Assembly (NCBI GenBank): GCA_037447655.1
Contig: JBBHKE010002019.1
Coordinates: 62,001 to 126,000 of the forward strand
From: Zygnema cylindricum
Lineage: Eukaryota; Streptophyta; Zygnematophyceae; Zygnematales; Zygnemataceae
DNA length: 64,000 nucleotides
Direction of reading: 5' to 3'
Part shown: positions 50,301-61,928 of the stretch, one piece after another
How the letters are laid out: every line of letters begins with the position of its first letter
How positions within the stretch are numbered: the first letter of the stretch is position 1
The notes under the pieces: model-generated
Databases searched by the model: none
What the model saw: the letters and a program-made list of their open reading frames with translations, nothing else
What the model was told of the DNA's origin: nothing
Program-made: the position numbers and the translations under genes

Positions 50301-53300
50301 AGATTGTGCATCGCTACCAGTCTTAATGTTCTTTTTGCCACTTAAATCATCTTTTTCTCCATGCGCAAATGGACAATTTTCAATTGGAGACCGCCAATCA
50401 GAAGGTGAGAATCTTGCCATTCCATCACAGCCGTCGAATTTATAATCCGGCAAGTGTGCTAAAAGAAACGATGATTTAAGTGGCTTAAAGAAACCTTACA
50501 TGGTGTACTTCCAGGCAAAGCACTCAAGGAAATCGTATAAAGTGAACAGCTTGCAATAAAAAAATTCAGCAGAACAAACAATGGTCCAAAAACTAGCATT
50601 TCGAAGCAAAAACCCCACAACTATACCAGGTGGGATGGCATGTTGTGAGGTCTGTGATGACAGTTGTGAAGGGAATTCGCTGGAGGAGGCCCTTGGATCG
50701 CAAAACGCGCAAAGGAATATGCTGCATTAGTGGATGGACGCTCACTATTACATCCGGTTGGTACTTGTACAATCCCTTTGCAACCTCCCTGTTACCCCCA
50801 AAAAACAACTATTTGATTCAGTACTCATTGTTCGAATAAAGCATCATCCACCACATCGGTGATAGAGCTTACTGAATGTGATCTATAGGTTCATTCTCTT
50901 TTTACATAATTTAATTTGGGTTTTATAGTGCCTATGAATAACTTTATGGTAAGCTTGATGAGGGAGAAGGAAAGAGAAGGAAGAGATGGAAGGAGAGAGA
51001 AGAAGAGGGAAGCAAAAGGCACAGGCGAAAGAGGGAAAAATGGAGGGAAATATTGTGGGCGATTAGGAAAGAACAAAAGAGACAGATATGGAGAGACGGA
51101 AAAAGACAACCAGACGACAGAATAAATCATCTTCCGCCCAGCCTGTTGTTAAAAACTGCCTCTTGAATTTTATTTCAATTAAAAGTCAAACAGCTGGGAA
51201 TAATTTTTCAAAAAAAAGTCTCACTAACCTGGCCACAAAAGCTGAGGTGGCAGCCATTTGAGACTGGTGAACAAAACGGGGCTTGGTAACATGGAACGCC
51301 ACTTTCCATAATGTTTCATGCTTTACAAGGAAACTATAACTCTTGGGCATCTGGTTAAATGGCCACGGTGTGTGTTCCTTCCATAAATCAATTACTGTAA
51401 CCTTCAATCACAAGACAAAAAGAAGAAACGCAACAAGAGTCAGGAAGAGACCGCAAAGTAAAACACAACCTCCACTCAGTTGTAATTTAATCACCGTTAC
51501 AATGATCAGCCCATACTTTACTTCTGTACCTCCCATAATAATAAAGTTTTAAGTTATTCCTTGAGGTGTTCATCATTTTGGTTACTACATTATTCTGATG
51601 AAAATGGAGAAAGGTATGCACTCTCCACTAACTGAAACAGACCGAGGGAACTGTGGAAGGCAAGGAAATAAATGCAAATACCTTATAAGCATCACCATAT
51701 TCTTGTTCAAATGTTTGTTTGATTGCCTCAGCGCTCGCCCTGTGGCCACCACCTGTATCACTCATGAGAATCAAAACTCGTCTTTGGCCCGCCTCTGCCA
51801 CCAAGTCGTTTCCAAAATCATCAGTTTCAAGAAGGCGTGACGAATCATCTCCTCGAGATGCATTTTTCTTCCCTCTTGAGTATCCTGTAGGAGAAAAAAT
51901 AAAGATAGGAGCTCAGGGAACATACCCTATGAAATTAAAGATAATACATACAGCAGAAAAGGGTTTGTAGGGCTTTGAGACACCCAAAGAATTGTGTTTT
52001 GTTTTGTTTTCCTCATCGGGTGGACTTTATGGTAGAAGATGTTCTCATGAGAAATTTCCATGATATTGCTGTACATGAAAATTCAAAGTCGGCACTTGGA
52101 AAATTGGTAGACATTTGTCAGAAACATTGCCAAAGGCATTTGTCAAGAACAATAAGCGCATTAATGGTGCATTGTTGTGAAACTGGACCATAACAATTGT
52201 AGGGAATACACAGGATCGCAAACAGCAATTTCTCCAGTGCTTACTAATATGCTATATTAACTGCATTGGTTTGTAAGCAAGTTTCCCAAGCTTTGAGCGA
52301 ATACAAAAAATAGAAATGACAACATTTTAGGATACTTTCTGGCTGCCCTTTAGCCAGAAAAGGTTTAGAACCCAAGCTCATAGCTCTGGAAAAGCATGCA
52401 TAGCTTTTCCAAGGACACACCTTTTCACCTGATAGAATCAAGTCCCTGTTGACCTTGAATGAATGTAAACCACATTGTGAAGTAAAAACCACTTCTCATG
52501 AACAGCAAAGGCAAACATAACCCATAATACAAAATCCACATTGTGAAGTAAACCTCATAAACAGCCACGATAAATATATAACCTTAAATTATTCAAAAAA
52601 TGTACACAAATTCCAAGCAAAGTTTGTACAATGGAGTTCGTATAGTAAAGATAAACAAGCTAAGTAAATCCACATTGTTAAATAAACAACCAACACCTCA
52701 TGAACAGCCAAAATAAACATGACTTTTAGCATAACCCTTTAACTATTCAACATTGTTTACAGATTTCCGAGTAAAGTTTATGCAGTTAACTTTGCAAAGT
52801 AAAGTTTGTCCAGTAAATTTTGTATAGTAATAATCTACCTACAACAAAATTTGTACAGTAGAGTTCATACAGTAAAGTTTGTTCAATAAAGTTTGTACAT
52901 CACAGCTTGTTCTGCAAAGTTTATACAGTAAAAATTGTACATTATAGTCTTGTACAGTAAGTTAAACAAGCTTACCTAATGGAACTACTCTGGTGTGTCT
53001 TTTAACCATGTCATTGAACAAAGATCTCATGGACCTCCTGCTTGCTTCTCCTCCAGCATGGGCAGTCATGACAGTTGGCGAACTCCGCGAATGACGCGGC
53101 ATCAGTCCTGACGAGAAACTTTCAAGAAGATCTTCAGAAACTTCCCTTGGAAACTTCCCTTGCGATATTTCCTGAAACTTGCCTCCTTCCCTACTACATT
53201 GAGCATGGCCATCTCGTCTGTCGTCTAAAAAGGAGGAAGGACTGGGACCTCCTGAAGCTTGAGGATCATTTTTTTTGTGGTTTTTTTTGTCTTTCCGTGT

Positions 53301-53567
53301 CCTTGGAAAGGCGTATAAGTTTTTTTCATCTATATTTGATCCATAGGTGGAATTTGAACCATAGGTAATATCTGAATCGTAAGCGAGATTTTTTGAATCT
53401 GACGGTCCAGAAACAGCGGTAGTAAGAGGAGGGAAGAGAGGGCTGGAAAGTGCGACAGAGAGGGAGGCGAGAGGAAGGGACAAAGAGAAAGTTGGATCAT
53501 CGATATTATTATTGATATTGATGTTATTGTCGGAAATTGTAACCTTTTTTCTACCAAAGCGACTCAT
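44399..53567 (-). CDS. MGD1: Monogalactosyldiacylglycerol (MGDG) synthase, plant type (GT28)
   Basis: Exons: 53567-52976, 51884-51682, 51401-51229, 50788-50627, 49980-49839, one of two identical copies 49375-49154 or 47339-47118, 46282-46220, 45423-45349 and 44644-44399. All junctions are GT-AG and phases agree; 625 residues with one copy of exon 6. The enzyme moves galactose from UDP-galactose to diacylglycerol at the plastid envelope, making the main thylakoid lipid. Motifs in order: [15 protein letters not shown] (234-248), [63 protein letters not shown] and [11 protein letters not shown]. The first 230 residues are Ser/Asn-rich and basic with no visible domain, longer than most transit regions. 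The start is fixed by an in-frame TGA just upstream. Confidence 0.95.
44929..45093. mobile_element. TA-flanked MITE, diverged short member
   Basis: tcactgcccatcgctattag pairs with the right end ctaacagcgatgggcggtgta. It lies in the last MGDG synthase intron. Confidence 0.6.
45655..45868. mobile_element. TA-flanked MITE, ACACCGTGAATCGC family
   Basis: The ends tacacaacgtgaatcgctat and taatagtgattcacgttgta are inverted repeats. It lies in the MGDG synthase intron between exons 7 and 8. Confidence 0.75.
46440..46806. mobile_element. tatcg-type MITE with 9-bp target duplication
   Basis: The ends agtgttgtgtatcg and cgatacacaacatt bound cgatatatcg-rich sequence. actaaattc flanks both sides (46431-46439 and 46807-46815), a 9-bp duplication more like Mutator-type than hAT insertion. 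The centre (46621-46706) is a C-run followed by a G-run and T-run, which may be a hard-to-sequence hairpin. It lies in the intron after MGDG exon 6. Confidence 0.8.
46960..47040 (-). repeat. Decayed copy of the 3' edge of MGDG exon 6
   Basis: gagtgggcatgagccagtca and atggcttgaagcttagct match the real exon edge at 47118-47175. The copy keeps a usable-looking GTAGGT donor at the equivalent place. An identical partner lies 2036 bp away at 48996-49076. Confidence 0.88.
47400..48145. repeat. GGGAGA/GGGGAA purine tract
   Basis: About 700 bp of purine repeats on the plus strand, pyrimidine on the coding strand, just upstream of the 3' splice site of exon copy 47339-47118. A shorter related tract is at 49735-49805. 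Confidence 0.9.
48275..48336 (+). other. Exon-like island on the opposite strand
   Basis: Between the two copies of MGDG exon 6, 62 bp on the plus strand read [20 protein letters not shown], bounded by gggaatacag and aaaggtact, which look like an acceptor and a donor. It is more GC-rich than its flanks. No family is recognised and it could be chance. Confidence 0.25.
48517..48842. mobile_element. tatcg-type MITE, second copy in the MGDG intron
   Basis: The ends agtgttgtgtatca and cgatacacaacatt match the 46.4-kb element, but the interior has ggggggcgtacg in place of the long C/G block. No target duplication is present on the left. Confidence 0.8.
49154..49375 (-). CDS. MGD1: Duplicate of MGDG synthase exon 6 (74 codons)
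   Basis: It appears identical base for base to 47118-47339, including both splice sites. It begins and ends in phase 0. A transcript could contain either copy or both; with both, the protein would gain a second 74-residue block (DELRRDLG to WPMPTL) including the GGGEGMGP and ICGRN nucleotide-sugar motifs, giving 699 residues. Which is used cannot be told from the DNA. Confidence 0.9.
50304..50507. mobile_element. Diverged MITE with the gtgcacac palindromic core
   Basis: tgccacttaaatcatctttt pairs with gatgatttaagtggctta, and the inside resembles the element at 25.0 kb. Its terminal repeats are poorly kept. It lies in the intron between MGDG exons 4 and 5. Confidence 0.5.
52740..52970. repeat. 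Degenerate 15-18 bp minisatellite, aaagtttgtacagta type
   Basis: About ten variants of aaagtttgtacagtaa follow each other just after the donor of MGDG exon 1 (coding strand). Confidence 0.7.
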
Positions 53568-54396
53568 TTTTCAGCTCAAATAAAAAAGCTTTTATAGCTG
53601 GTCAATGTTATACTTAAGCAACATTAGCATGTCCTACTTAGACGAGTACAGCTTAAAAAAAAAAATGATGAGTTTATTGCTGCCTGTAAAATAAAGTGTT
53701 GTCAAAAACGCGGATATAAAAGAAAAAAACGGGAAAAAAAAAAGGAAATTGTAAGTTGCAGTAACAGAAAGTCAACAACAGATTCTTCCTGTTTCTCAAA
53801 ATGAACTTTAAAACTTCCAAACTTCTTACGTTTCACACCGTTACTGACTTGTTACGGCAAAAACAAGTGTATCCTTGTTCTAGAAAGTATTTCAAGTTAT
53901 AAACGAGCCCTAAAAACGTCCACTTGCACAGATTCCTTCCAGTCCTTAACCTTGCAAAGCCAAAAAAACAATTCAATAATGAAGGCAGCTTTAGGTCTAC
54001 TGTATTACACACAAACTGACCCTCATCTTGAGAGCAGCTCGTACAGTCCGTACAATCTTCAAGCAGTCGTACGTACGATTACTCATAAAACTGTACGGTT
54101 TACCCTCAACATGAGTTACCCTATCGAAAATAGGCGCCTGGATCTTAAAAGCGTCCCTTTGCCAGATGCCTAGCGAGTAGTGACAAACGCAGCCTCATCC
54201 AGAAGCAAAATCGGGTGTTCACACATGTGAAAGTGGATCGTGATCTAATTGTCAGGAATACTGGGCCTTAAAGAGGACCCCGCAGGATCGAATCACGTGG
54301 CGGTGAAGAAATTTTTGTACGGCGGATCAGAGGCTGCGGCGTACAGGAAGTACGCGCGATGACGACGAGATCTTCCTGGCTGCCATTCGTGGCTGC
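53568..54396. promoter_or_regulatory. Upstream region of MGDG synthase
   Basis: This must include the MGDG promoter on the minus strand. No specific element can be identified and no other gene is supported. Confidence 0.4.
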
Positions 54397-54901
54397 TACA
54401 CCGCGCATCGTAATTAGAGTAATGAAAAAATTAGAGTATAAAAACTGAAAAAAACAATTAGAGTAATTTACGCTAATTTATGTGATAGAGCCTTTTCAAC
54501 GATGAAGTTTACTCTAATTTATTTAAGTACTCTAATTTGGCACACTAATATCATCTACTGTAAATAGGGTATTCGTACAGAATTTGGCAAAACGTACAGT
54601 TTATCGTCACTATGACGTTTGCACTACGCGGTTTGTTATAACGCAGATACATGATAACGGCCTGAATTTCATCATTATTTGTACTTTTTTACTTAATAAA
54701 GTACAATTTTGCACGGTCTGACACCGTCCGTACTCCACACTATTTAAATCGAACCTATAATAGAATGAAAAACGCTAATTAAACTTTACCTTAAATAGAA
54801 TAATGAAAAAATTAGAATCATTTACTCTATTTCATGTGAAAGAGTCGAAATTTCGAGCGACCGAATTAGAGTAATTTACTCTAATTACGATTCGCGGTGT
54901 A
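54397..54901. mobile_element. TA-flanked MITE, long member
   Basis: The ends tacaccgcgcatcgtaatta and taattacgattcgcggtgta are inverted repeats over at least 20 bp, with agagtaa continuing inward. The length (505 bp) equals that of the 9-kb member. The inside is GTAC-rich. Confidence 0.8.
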
Positions 54902-55478
54902 CTCTCGCACGCGCGTGCACTGAATTCCATGTGGAATAACGGTGTTCGTGTGACGAGGGTGCCAGCGAGTTCTTTGTTAGGAGGTTTTCACGGGATTTCT
55001 TCAATCCAAGTGCTGATCTTTGGATTTTAAATTTTTAAGGCTCGCATGTTTTGGAAAATGTACTTCAATCCAAATGTGAATTCATCAAATGATGTGCGAC
55101 TTCACTGTACGGACAATATTGTGCGAACAGTTGCAAACTTGCAAATTTCCATAGTTGTTCAAATCGCCCGATTTTTTCACCTTTTCCAATTTTTACGTAT
55201 TATTCGTGACTTTTGAAAAAATTGCAAAAAAACGCGATGTACTTTCTGTCCGGTAAACTGAACGGACAATTTACGATAACTGAACGAAATTGTACCGAAA
55301 ATGTACGGATTATTACGAAAAGAGACGGAAATTGTACGGAAGTGTACTAACTGCGGTACATGTAAAATTCAACCATATCGTACCGTAAACCCTAAGAACC
55401 TAAATTAATAAGTCGGGTTCTGGCGTTTTGCCTAATTGAACTTTAGCTTAACTTTTTAATCCATTGTTTCTGTGACCA
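54902..55478. other. GTAC-rich intergenic sequence
   Basis: Many tgtacgga and gtac motifs. No coding or RNA feature is supported. Confidence 0.4.
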
Positions 55479-56409
55479 AAGTCAGGGTATTTTCGCATGT
55501 GCTAAAGTTACAGCTATTTTCTGTCGTTTTCCTCCATAACTTAGAAAAAAACGAAAAAATCCGCAGCCGTACCAAAAAATAGAAATTACCACCGTACAAT
55601 TTGCGTTACCCTGAAACTTTATACGTACAGTAGTTTGTCGTCTAGCGCGATATAATTTGTCGTTTAGCGCATTTCGACCCACTTTCGCGTCCTTTCAACA
55701 CATGTTCAAAATTTACATCAAATCACCTCGCGAGGTGATTTGAAATAAAGTCCAATAAGGTGAGCGAATAGGCAAACACTATCGCATGTGTCTGAAGTTT
55801 TTTACAATTTTTGTGCGCGGATTACCAAAAAAAAAACACACTGCACGTTTACAGCCTGTGCGTAATGTTTTTCGTGCGCTGATTTCCGTACAGGGGCCGT
55901 CTCTCTCAAAAACACGTCTTCACACATACGGCGTAGGAAAAACATTGGGCACCTGTCGGCTAGTGGGAAGACGAAAAACGAAACCGCATTTTTGTGCGAC
56001 AGCGAAAGGTATTTTAAGGTTTCGACACGTCGACAATGTGGCGTACGGACATTACGAAGTCACAAAAATTGTACAGCGTGCGGAAAGACGCCTCAAATTG
56101 AAGCCGAGTGGAAGTTTCGCCTCATTTTGTTGTACCACTTCATCTGTCACATTGTTTCGTACACGTCTACGTAAGTCACTTTTTTAAGAAACAAGTTATT
56201 TGCGTTTACATCCGAATGCTCTGAAAGTTGTACGGAAAATCTTCGCTAAAAAACAAAGTAGCAAGACTAAGTTTCGGTTACATGCGAAAGTACCCTCAGT
56301 AGTTCAAAAATTACAAGTCAGCTTACCGTTTAAATTCAATATGTGCTAAGCCAGTAAAAAGCTTCTAAATTTGGACTATTTGTAAACAAAATGACGTGAA
56401 GTTCAAATC
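55479..56409. repeat. 931-bp direct repeat, left copy
   Basis: It matches 58277-59207 at an offset of 2798 bp. The first 200 bp differ at many positions; from about 55790 to the end no difference is visible. It contains the perfect palindrome tcaaatcacctcgcgaggtg followed by atttga, and a 133-codon open frame (55786-56187) present in both copies, without family motifs. The copies flank a decayed gag. They lack the TG...CA ends of LTRs. Confidence 0.9.
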
Positions 56410-57324
56410 AAATCTGCCACCTCCTTGTCCTCTTCCACCAAAGTTTCGATAGGGATCTTTCCCTCTCTCCTCATCACGCTTCGGCCAATTAGCTCCTGCA
56501 GACAATGCTTGAACACTTGACCTCCCTCTCCTATGCTCTATGGTGCTTTCTTTCACAAAAATCATTCCCAATGTGTCATCCCAATTCCAATCGCTATCTC
56601 CTATGTCCTGCAATCAGTTAATGATATTCTCATACTCTTCAGGTAATTTTATCATTAATGTGTTCACTCTTTGTCTCTCAAACCATGAGTTACCTGCATT
56701 GTCTAACTCTCCAAATAATGCTCCTAAATCATTGCAATAATTATTCATACTTCCTCCTTTATAAGTATAAGCTGCAATCTTATTTTCCGCCAACTGTTGT
56801 TGCTGGAATGATCCACTCTTATATTTGTTAACTAGTGATATCGAAATCTGAGATGAAAATTTGACATGCATAAGGGGAATGGCAATGCCCTTTGCTACAC
56901 TTTTAAGAATTAAGAGCTTAGCAACCTTGTCTATGAAGTTCCACTTTTCATACTCTGATCTTTTAATCTGAACCCTTGTCGCCGTTGTTGGTGGTTATGC
57001 TACCGGTATCCCCTTCGGCAATGGTGTCACTTGAGTTACAACTCCTCCATTTTCTCCTTCCATGACGATCTCCTCTCCTTCCTCAACTTCATCCTCGGTG
57101 ATGGTGGCAGCTGTTCTACCAACTGTAGAGGCGGAGGTGCCAGAAAAACAAGTCCCTCCAAACCCAGGTGGAGGTGGGCATCGAATTTGTCTAGACACTA
57201 TGCCCAATAGATGCTTCTCAAATAGTTCTCCCTCCATCATCATTTCCCAATACAAAAATTCTGATCCATCAAATATGGGCACCCTAGAGGGTGGGCCTAT
57301 AACCTGAAATTTTGTGGTCTCCAT
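56410..57324 (-). pseudogene. Decayed Copia-type gag fragment
   Basis: Minus-strand pieces read METTKFQVIGPPSRVPIFDG, then FLYWEMMMEGEL, the start of Copia-type gag. After a gap, KGGSMNNYCNDLGALFGELD and LPEEYENIIN follow, as in the gag UBN2 domain. Stops and frame changes separate the pieces. No protease, integrase, reverse transcriptase or zinc knuckle is present. The fragment ends close to the left direct repeat. Confidence 0.75.
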
Positions 57325-57960
57325 TGACCCATAGAATGAGCAGCCTATAGGATAATATTTGCCCCTTCCACTTTCCCACTGAATAAGTGCCGCCCAAGCA
57401 CACAAATATTCTGACCACCCTCACCCGTGTGAGGAGAAGACTCCCTTGAGTCAAACGCAAAAAGAATCACTGAATTTGCTCATTTGAGCAGTAAGTTATG
57501 GCTGGTCAAAGATGACCTTTATAGTTACAAGCTCTCTTAGAGAGTTTTACCTAAATAAAACTAAGTCTTGGTCTGCCTACTCACGACTACCTACTACTAA
57601 ACCCTAGTCCAATAGGAACACGATATAGTACAAGAAGGTACAATAGGAGATGCACCCACCGTACGGCCATTGTACGACATGGTCTACAAGGTGACATCGT
57701 CAAATCGGGAGCCATGGTTCCTCCTCCCATCTTCTCCTATATCAAATAATGTGGCGCCACGTGGCACCGCGTGACGTTATCTCCAAATGACACCAAAAGC
57801 TCACTTCGCGTGGCGGCTACAATGCCGGCCGTCCGATCAAAACATATTTTACACGGTTCAGATTCGCGTACATGCATGAATTGCTCCTTTTGGTTAGTCT
57901 GCTGTTAATTAGCTGTTGCGTTAATGTTTATATATCTTTGAAACCTGTCACGTGTATCGT
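57325..57960. other. Flank of the gag remnant
   Basis: May include leader or LTR sequence of the same retroelement, but I cannot find a primer-binding site or matching ends. Confidence 0.35.
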
Positions 57961-57963
57961 TTC

Positions 57964-58036
57964 GATAACGCCTGAGTGGTTAAGGCGTACGACTCTAAAG
58001 AGGTCCACAGACCCAGGTTCAAAATTGGTTTTGCAA
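57964..58036 (+). tRNA. tRNA-like relic (Ser/Leu-like), probably not functional
   Basis: gcctgagtggttaaggc forms a D-arm with an A-box, and aggttcaaaattgg resembles a T-arm B-box. A 4-bp stem gact/ggtc with a 7-base loop could be the anticodon arm. Acceptor pairing is not evident and the B-box is degenerate. It may be a pseudogene or the head of a SINE. Confidence 0.3.
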
Positions 58037-58276
58037 CATTTTAGTAAAATATCCTCTACTTCAAAATCTGCCACTTTCTAAATATGGCGGCAGCCATGGC
58101 GTGCCTTTGATCCTCACTCTTTTTCTTTAAAGTAAAAATAAAATAGAGAAGTGAACTATTAATTACCTCTTTTCAACACGTTCACACAACCCGAGGCAAC
58201 TCTACTCAACTCTATGCCACCCTACAAAACCCCCTATCTAACCTTACGCACTCTATGCAACCTTACGCTAACTCCG

Positions 58277-59207
58277 AGTAAGGGTATTTTTGCATGTGCT
58301 AAAGGTATAGTTATTTTTTTGTCGTTTTCCTCCATAACTTAGAAAAAATCGAGAAAATATGCATATGTACCAAAAAATAGAAATTACCACGTTACAAGTT
58401 GCGTTACCCTGAAACTTTATATGTATAGTAGTTTGTCGTCTAGCGCGATATAATTTGTCGTTTAGCGCATTTCGACCCACTTTCGCGTCCTTTCAACACA
58501 TGTTCAAAATTTACATCAAATCACCTCGCGAGGTGATTTGAAATAAAGTCCAATAAGGTGATCGAATTGGCAGACACTATCGCATGTGTCTGAAGTTTTT
58601 TACAATTTTTGTGCGCGGATTACCAAAAAAAAAACACACTGCACGTTTACAGCCTGTGCGTAATGTTTTTCGTGCGCTGATTTCCGTACAGGGGCCGTCT
58701 CTCTCAAAAACACGTCTTCACACATACGGCGTAGGAAAAACATTGGGCACCTGTCGGCTAGTGGGAAGACGAAAAACGAAACCGCATTTTTGTGCGACAG
58801 CGAAAGGTATTTTAAGGTTTCGACACGTCGACAATGTGGCGTACGGACATTACGAAGTCACAAAAATTGTACAGCGTGCGGAAAGACGCCTCAAATTGAA
58901 GCCGAGTGGAAGTTTCGCCTCATTTTGTTGTACCACTTCATCTGTCACATTGTTTCGTACACGTCTACGTAAGTCACTTTTTTAAGAAACAAGTTATTTG
59001 CGTTTACATCCGAATGCTCTGAAAGTTGTACGGAAAATCTTCGCTAAAAAACAAAGTAGCAAGACTAAGTTTCGGTTACATGCGAAAGTACCCTCAGTAG
59101 TTCAAAAATTACAAGTCAGCTTACCGTTTAAATTCAATATGTGCTAAGCCAGTAAAAAGCTTCTAAATTTGGACTATTTGTAAACAAAATGACGTGAAGT
59201 TCAAATC
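58277..59207. repeat. 931-bp direct repeat, right copy
   Basis: Partner of 55479-56409. The divergence is confined to its left third, as described there. Confidence 0.9.
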
Positions 59208-59300
59208 TCTTGATTACACGTCAGTTCAATGTTCAGAACGTAAAATAATCGTTATTGAATCGGCTTCAAGTTCAACAAGGTGGATGTTACAAACTTACAA

Positions 59301-59544
59301 TACACTGCCTATTATCAGCGTGAAAGGTTTATTAGTGCTAATACGAAATTAGAATGTATAATACTAATCTAGTGCAATGTATAATACTAATCTAGTGCAA
59401 TGTATAATACTAATCTAGTGCAGGGAGACGTGGCATATTTTAGTCCAGTTCTTCAAACAGTGTATTTAACACTGTTTTATGAATTCCTCCAGGAAAAGTT
59501 GCAACTGAAATAGTGTTATTAACCCTAATAACGATGGCCAGTGT
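59301..59544. mobile_element. TA-flanked MITE with internal 22-bp tandem repeat
   Basis: tacactgcctattatcag pairs with the end ctaataacgatggccagtgta. Inside, ataatactaatctagtgcaa is repeated three times (59359-59423). Confidence 0.6.
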
Positions 59545-59592
59545 ATTTCATAGCCGATTCCCACCCAAGACACCGCTACAGAGTCAAAAAGT

Positions 59593-60064
59593 AGCGTTGT
59601 GTATCGGCAAGAAATTTATCGCGATAACACCGATACCGATAGTTATCGGTTATCGAACAGTTAGAGATCCCGATATATCGCTCCGACACCAACAAATTCC
59701 TTATCGGCGATAAGTGGAAAAATTAAAGTACGCTATATAATAGTACTTTATAATATACTGTATTATACGGTTTTTTGCTTTATATAGCGTTGTATGCCAC
59801 GTGTAACAAGTTGTTCCGTACTCTGTGTAACGGTATAACGGCGGTTCAGTACGACGGAATAAGCTGTACAATTGTACGGTACGAACCGTACAATTATCGC
59901 CAATAGTTATCGGCACCGGTGTTATCGCGATAAAAAACCGATATTATCAGTTTTTTATCGGCGATAACATCAGTTTTGATATATCATACCAATATATCGA
60001 TTATCGGCAAGCCAAAAAAAGGTACATATCGATTATCGACAAAACCTTGCCGATACACAACACT
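59593..60064. mobile_element. tatcg-type MITE
   Basis: The ends agcgttgtgtatcggcaag and cttgccgatacacaacact are inverted repeats. The flanks tcaaaaagt and tcaaaaaat fit a 9-bp target duplication with one change. The inside is rich in tatcggcgata palindromes. Confidence 0.75.
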
Positions 60065-60588
60065 ATCAAAAAATATATAGATTTTCAATACTCCATTTTG
60101 TTTGATAGACCCTGTTTGTTTTTCGGTCCCATAAAATGTTACACGACAAGTTTCCACACACGGACGTTTCAACTCCAATGACATTCAGCCTCATAGTGTA
60201 TATAAGATTTTTAAAGAAGTGACAATTATAAACTCGTAGAAACAATAGGATGAAACAAACAATCCTAACAGAAGATACAGATAGGGTCCAAACAGAAGGT
60301 GCGTTTAACACTAATGTTTAAATCTTCCCACTTGCACCTGCGTCCCTTTCAAATATTTTCAGCATACACCAAATTTAGAGTGGATATCCACGTAACATGG
60401 TTTTCTGCAAGTACTGTGAATTACTATTGGCGTTAGGAAGCTATTAGTACAAGACTGTTTTTGTGTTCATATTTTATTTCCAGACGTGGATGATTGTGAA
60501 CCCCAAAACAAATTAGCGATTAAGTCAAAACAGCTCTTTCTATGAAGGCTGTACTGTGTTTAGATAGCAAAATATAATCGGGATGTAT

Positions 60589-60783
60589 TACCTTGTATCA
60601 CTATTAGTGTTAATGTTTTTTTCGCCGCTTAAAACATATTTTCTCTGTACACACTTGCCGGATTGAAAGCCGAGATTCTCACCTTCCAATTGGCGGTCTT
60701 CATGTGAAAATCAGATGTGCGTGTACGATGAAATGATGTTTAAAGTGGCGAAAAAAATATTACCACTAATAGGATACAGTGTA
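60589..60783. mobile_element. TA-flanked MITE with gtgcacac-type palindromic core
   Basis: taccttgtatcactattag pairs with the end ctaataggatacagtgta. The core cgccgcttaaaacatatttt pairs with atgtttaaagtggcg. Confidence 0.7.
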
Positions 60784-61928
60784 GTTGGTGTTGTCAATAC
60801 TCGTAGATATTCATGGCGCGACTGTTGCCACTAACAAAAAAAAGTTATGAAATGGAAGTTGAAATAGAAATAAGGAAGCTTTTATTGTCAAAAACGCAAC
60901 TATCAAAGTACAAATCATGATTGAAACGGAAAATTGTTGACAACCATTAAAGTAATCCTCAAGACTAAAATCACAAGCATAAAAGAAGAAACACCGCTTC
61001 AAAAAAGAAAAAAAGAAGAAAACACTTAAATAAAAGTAACAACACTTAAATTTTTAAGAGTGCTTACACAACATCCCTAACAAATATTAACAGTTTTTAA
61101 TTAGGGCTTTATAATAGTAAAGTTGTAAACATAACAGACGTGGTTACAAATGTCAAATTAACAAATTGCAGAAATCAGCTCTAAAGAAAAAAGTTTTCCA
61201 CATAGACTTTTGGCCAAAATATGAACCATAACCAAAATATTCAAACAAACTCTTTAACCGTTTCAGTCAGATAGACATCAGTTGCAATCCATACGTTCTA
61301 TTACAGAAAATTGATACTTTTTAACAATTGATGCTTTTTAATTGAACTCTGCCTTTTGGTCTTCCCTCTAGACGAGCAGAAAATGATAGTTTTAAGTTTT
61401 TACGATAGTTTTGAGGGTAGAAACTAAAGGTATATAAGCATTTGCTACAAACTTATGGCGGTTTATATACCTTCCTATCCGGTTATTACCCTCGATCACT
61501 AATTTTATAGCTTCCGGGCAATAAATTACCTTAGAGACACATACGGGAATAAAAAGAAAGAAAGAAAGAAAAGAAGGAAGAAAGAAAGAAAGGAAGAAAA
61601 GCATGGTTTACACCATAAATTGACTAAAAAAAAACCATAAACTATAAAGAAACCATTGACTAGATAAAAAAAACCACAGTAGCTACGTTTGTTTGTCCCG
61701 ACTATCAACAATTGCCCTAAAAAAGAATCATGTCCTAAAGTCGAGCCTGATTCGCTAACGTTTATCAATTTTTTGTCTTTTCATCCGTGAATTTCTTCTC
61801 CGTTACACAAATTCTTTTCCGTTAAACAATTTTTTCTCCGTTACACAATTTCATTTCTGTTACACAATTTCTTTTTTTTTCTCGTTTTCGTTTTCCGTAC
61901 TTCAGTGGTCATAATAATAATCTCTCTA
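60784..61928. other. 3' flank of CSP41b, nothing recognised
   Basis: AT-rich, with a gaaagaaa run at 61551-61600 and four cgttacacaatttcttt-type repeats at 61795-61880. No gene is supported. Confidence 0.4.

Noticed and set aside
51975-52193. Plus-strand frame within MGDG intron 1 as a separate gene
   Set aside because: It is short, has no splice partners or family motif, and lies antisense within a well-supported intron.
57964-58036. Functional tRNA gene
   Set aside because: The acceptor stem does not pair and the T-arm is degenerate. It is kept only as a tRNA-like relic.
55479-59207. Complete LTR retrotransposon with the 931-bp repeats as LTRs
   Set aside because: The repeats lack TG...CA ends, no primer-binding site or polypurine tract adjoins them, and their divergence is confined to one side.
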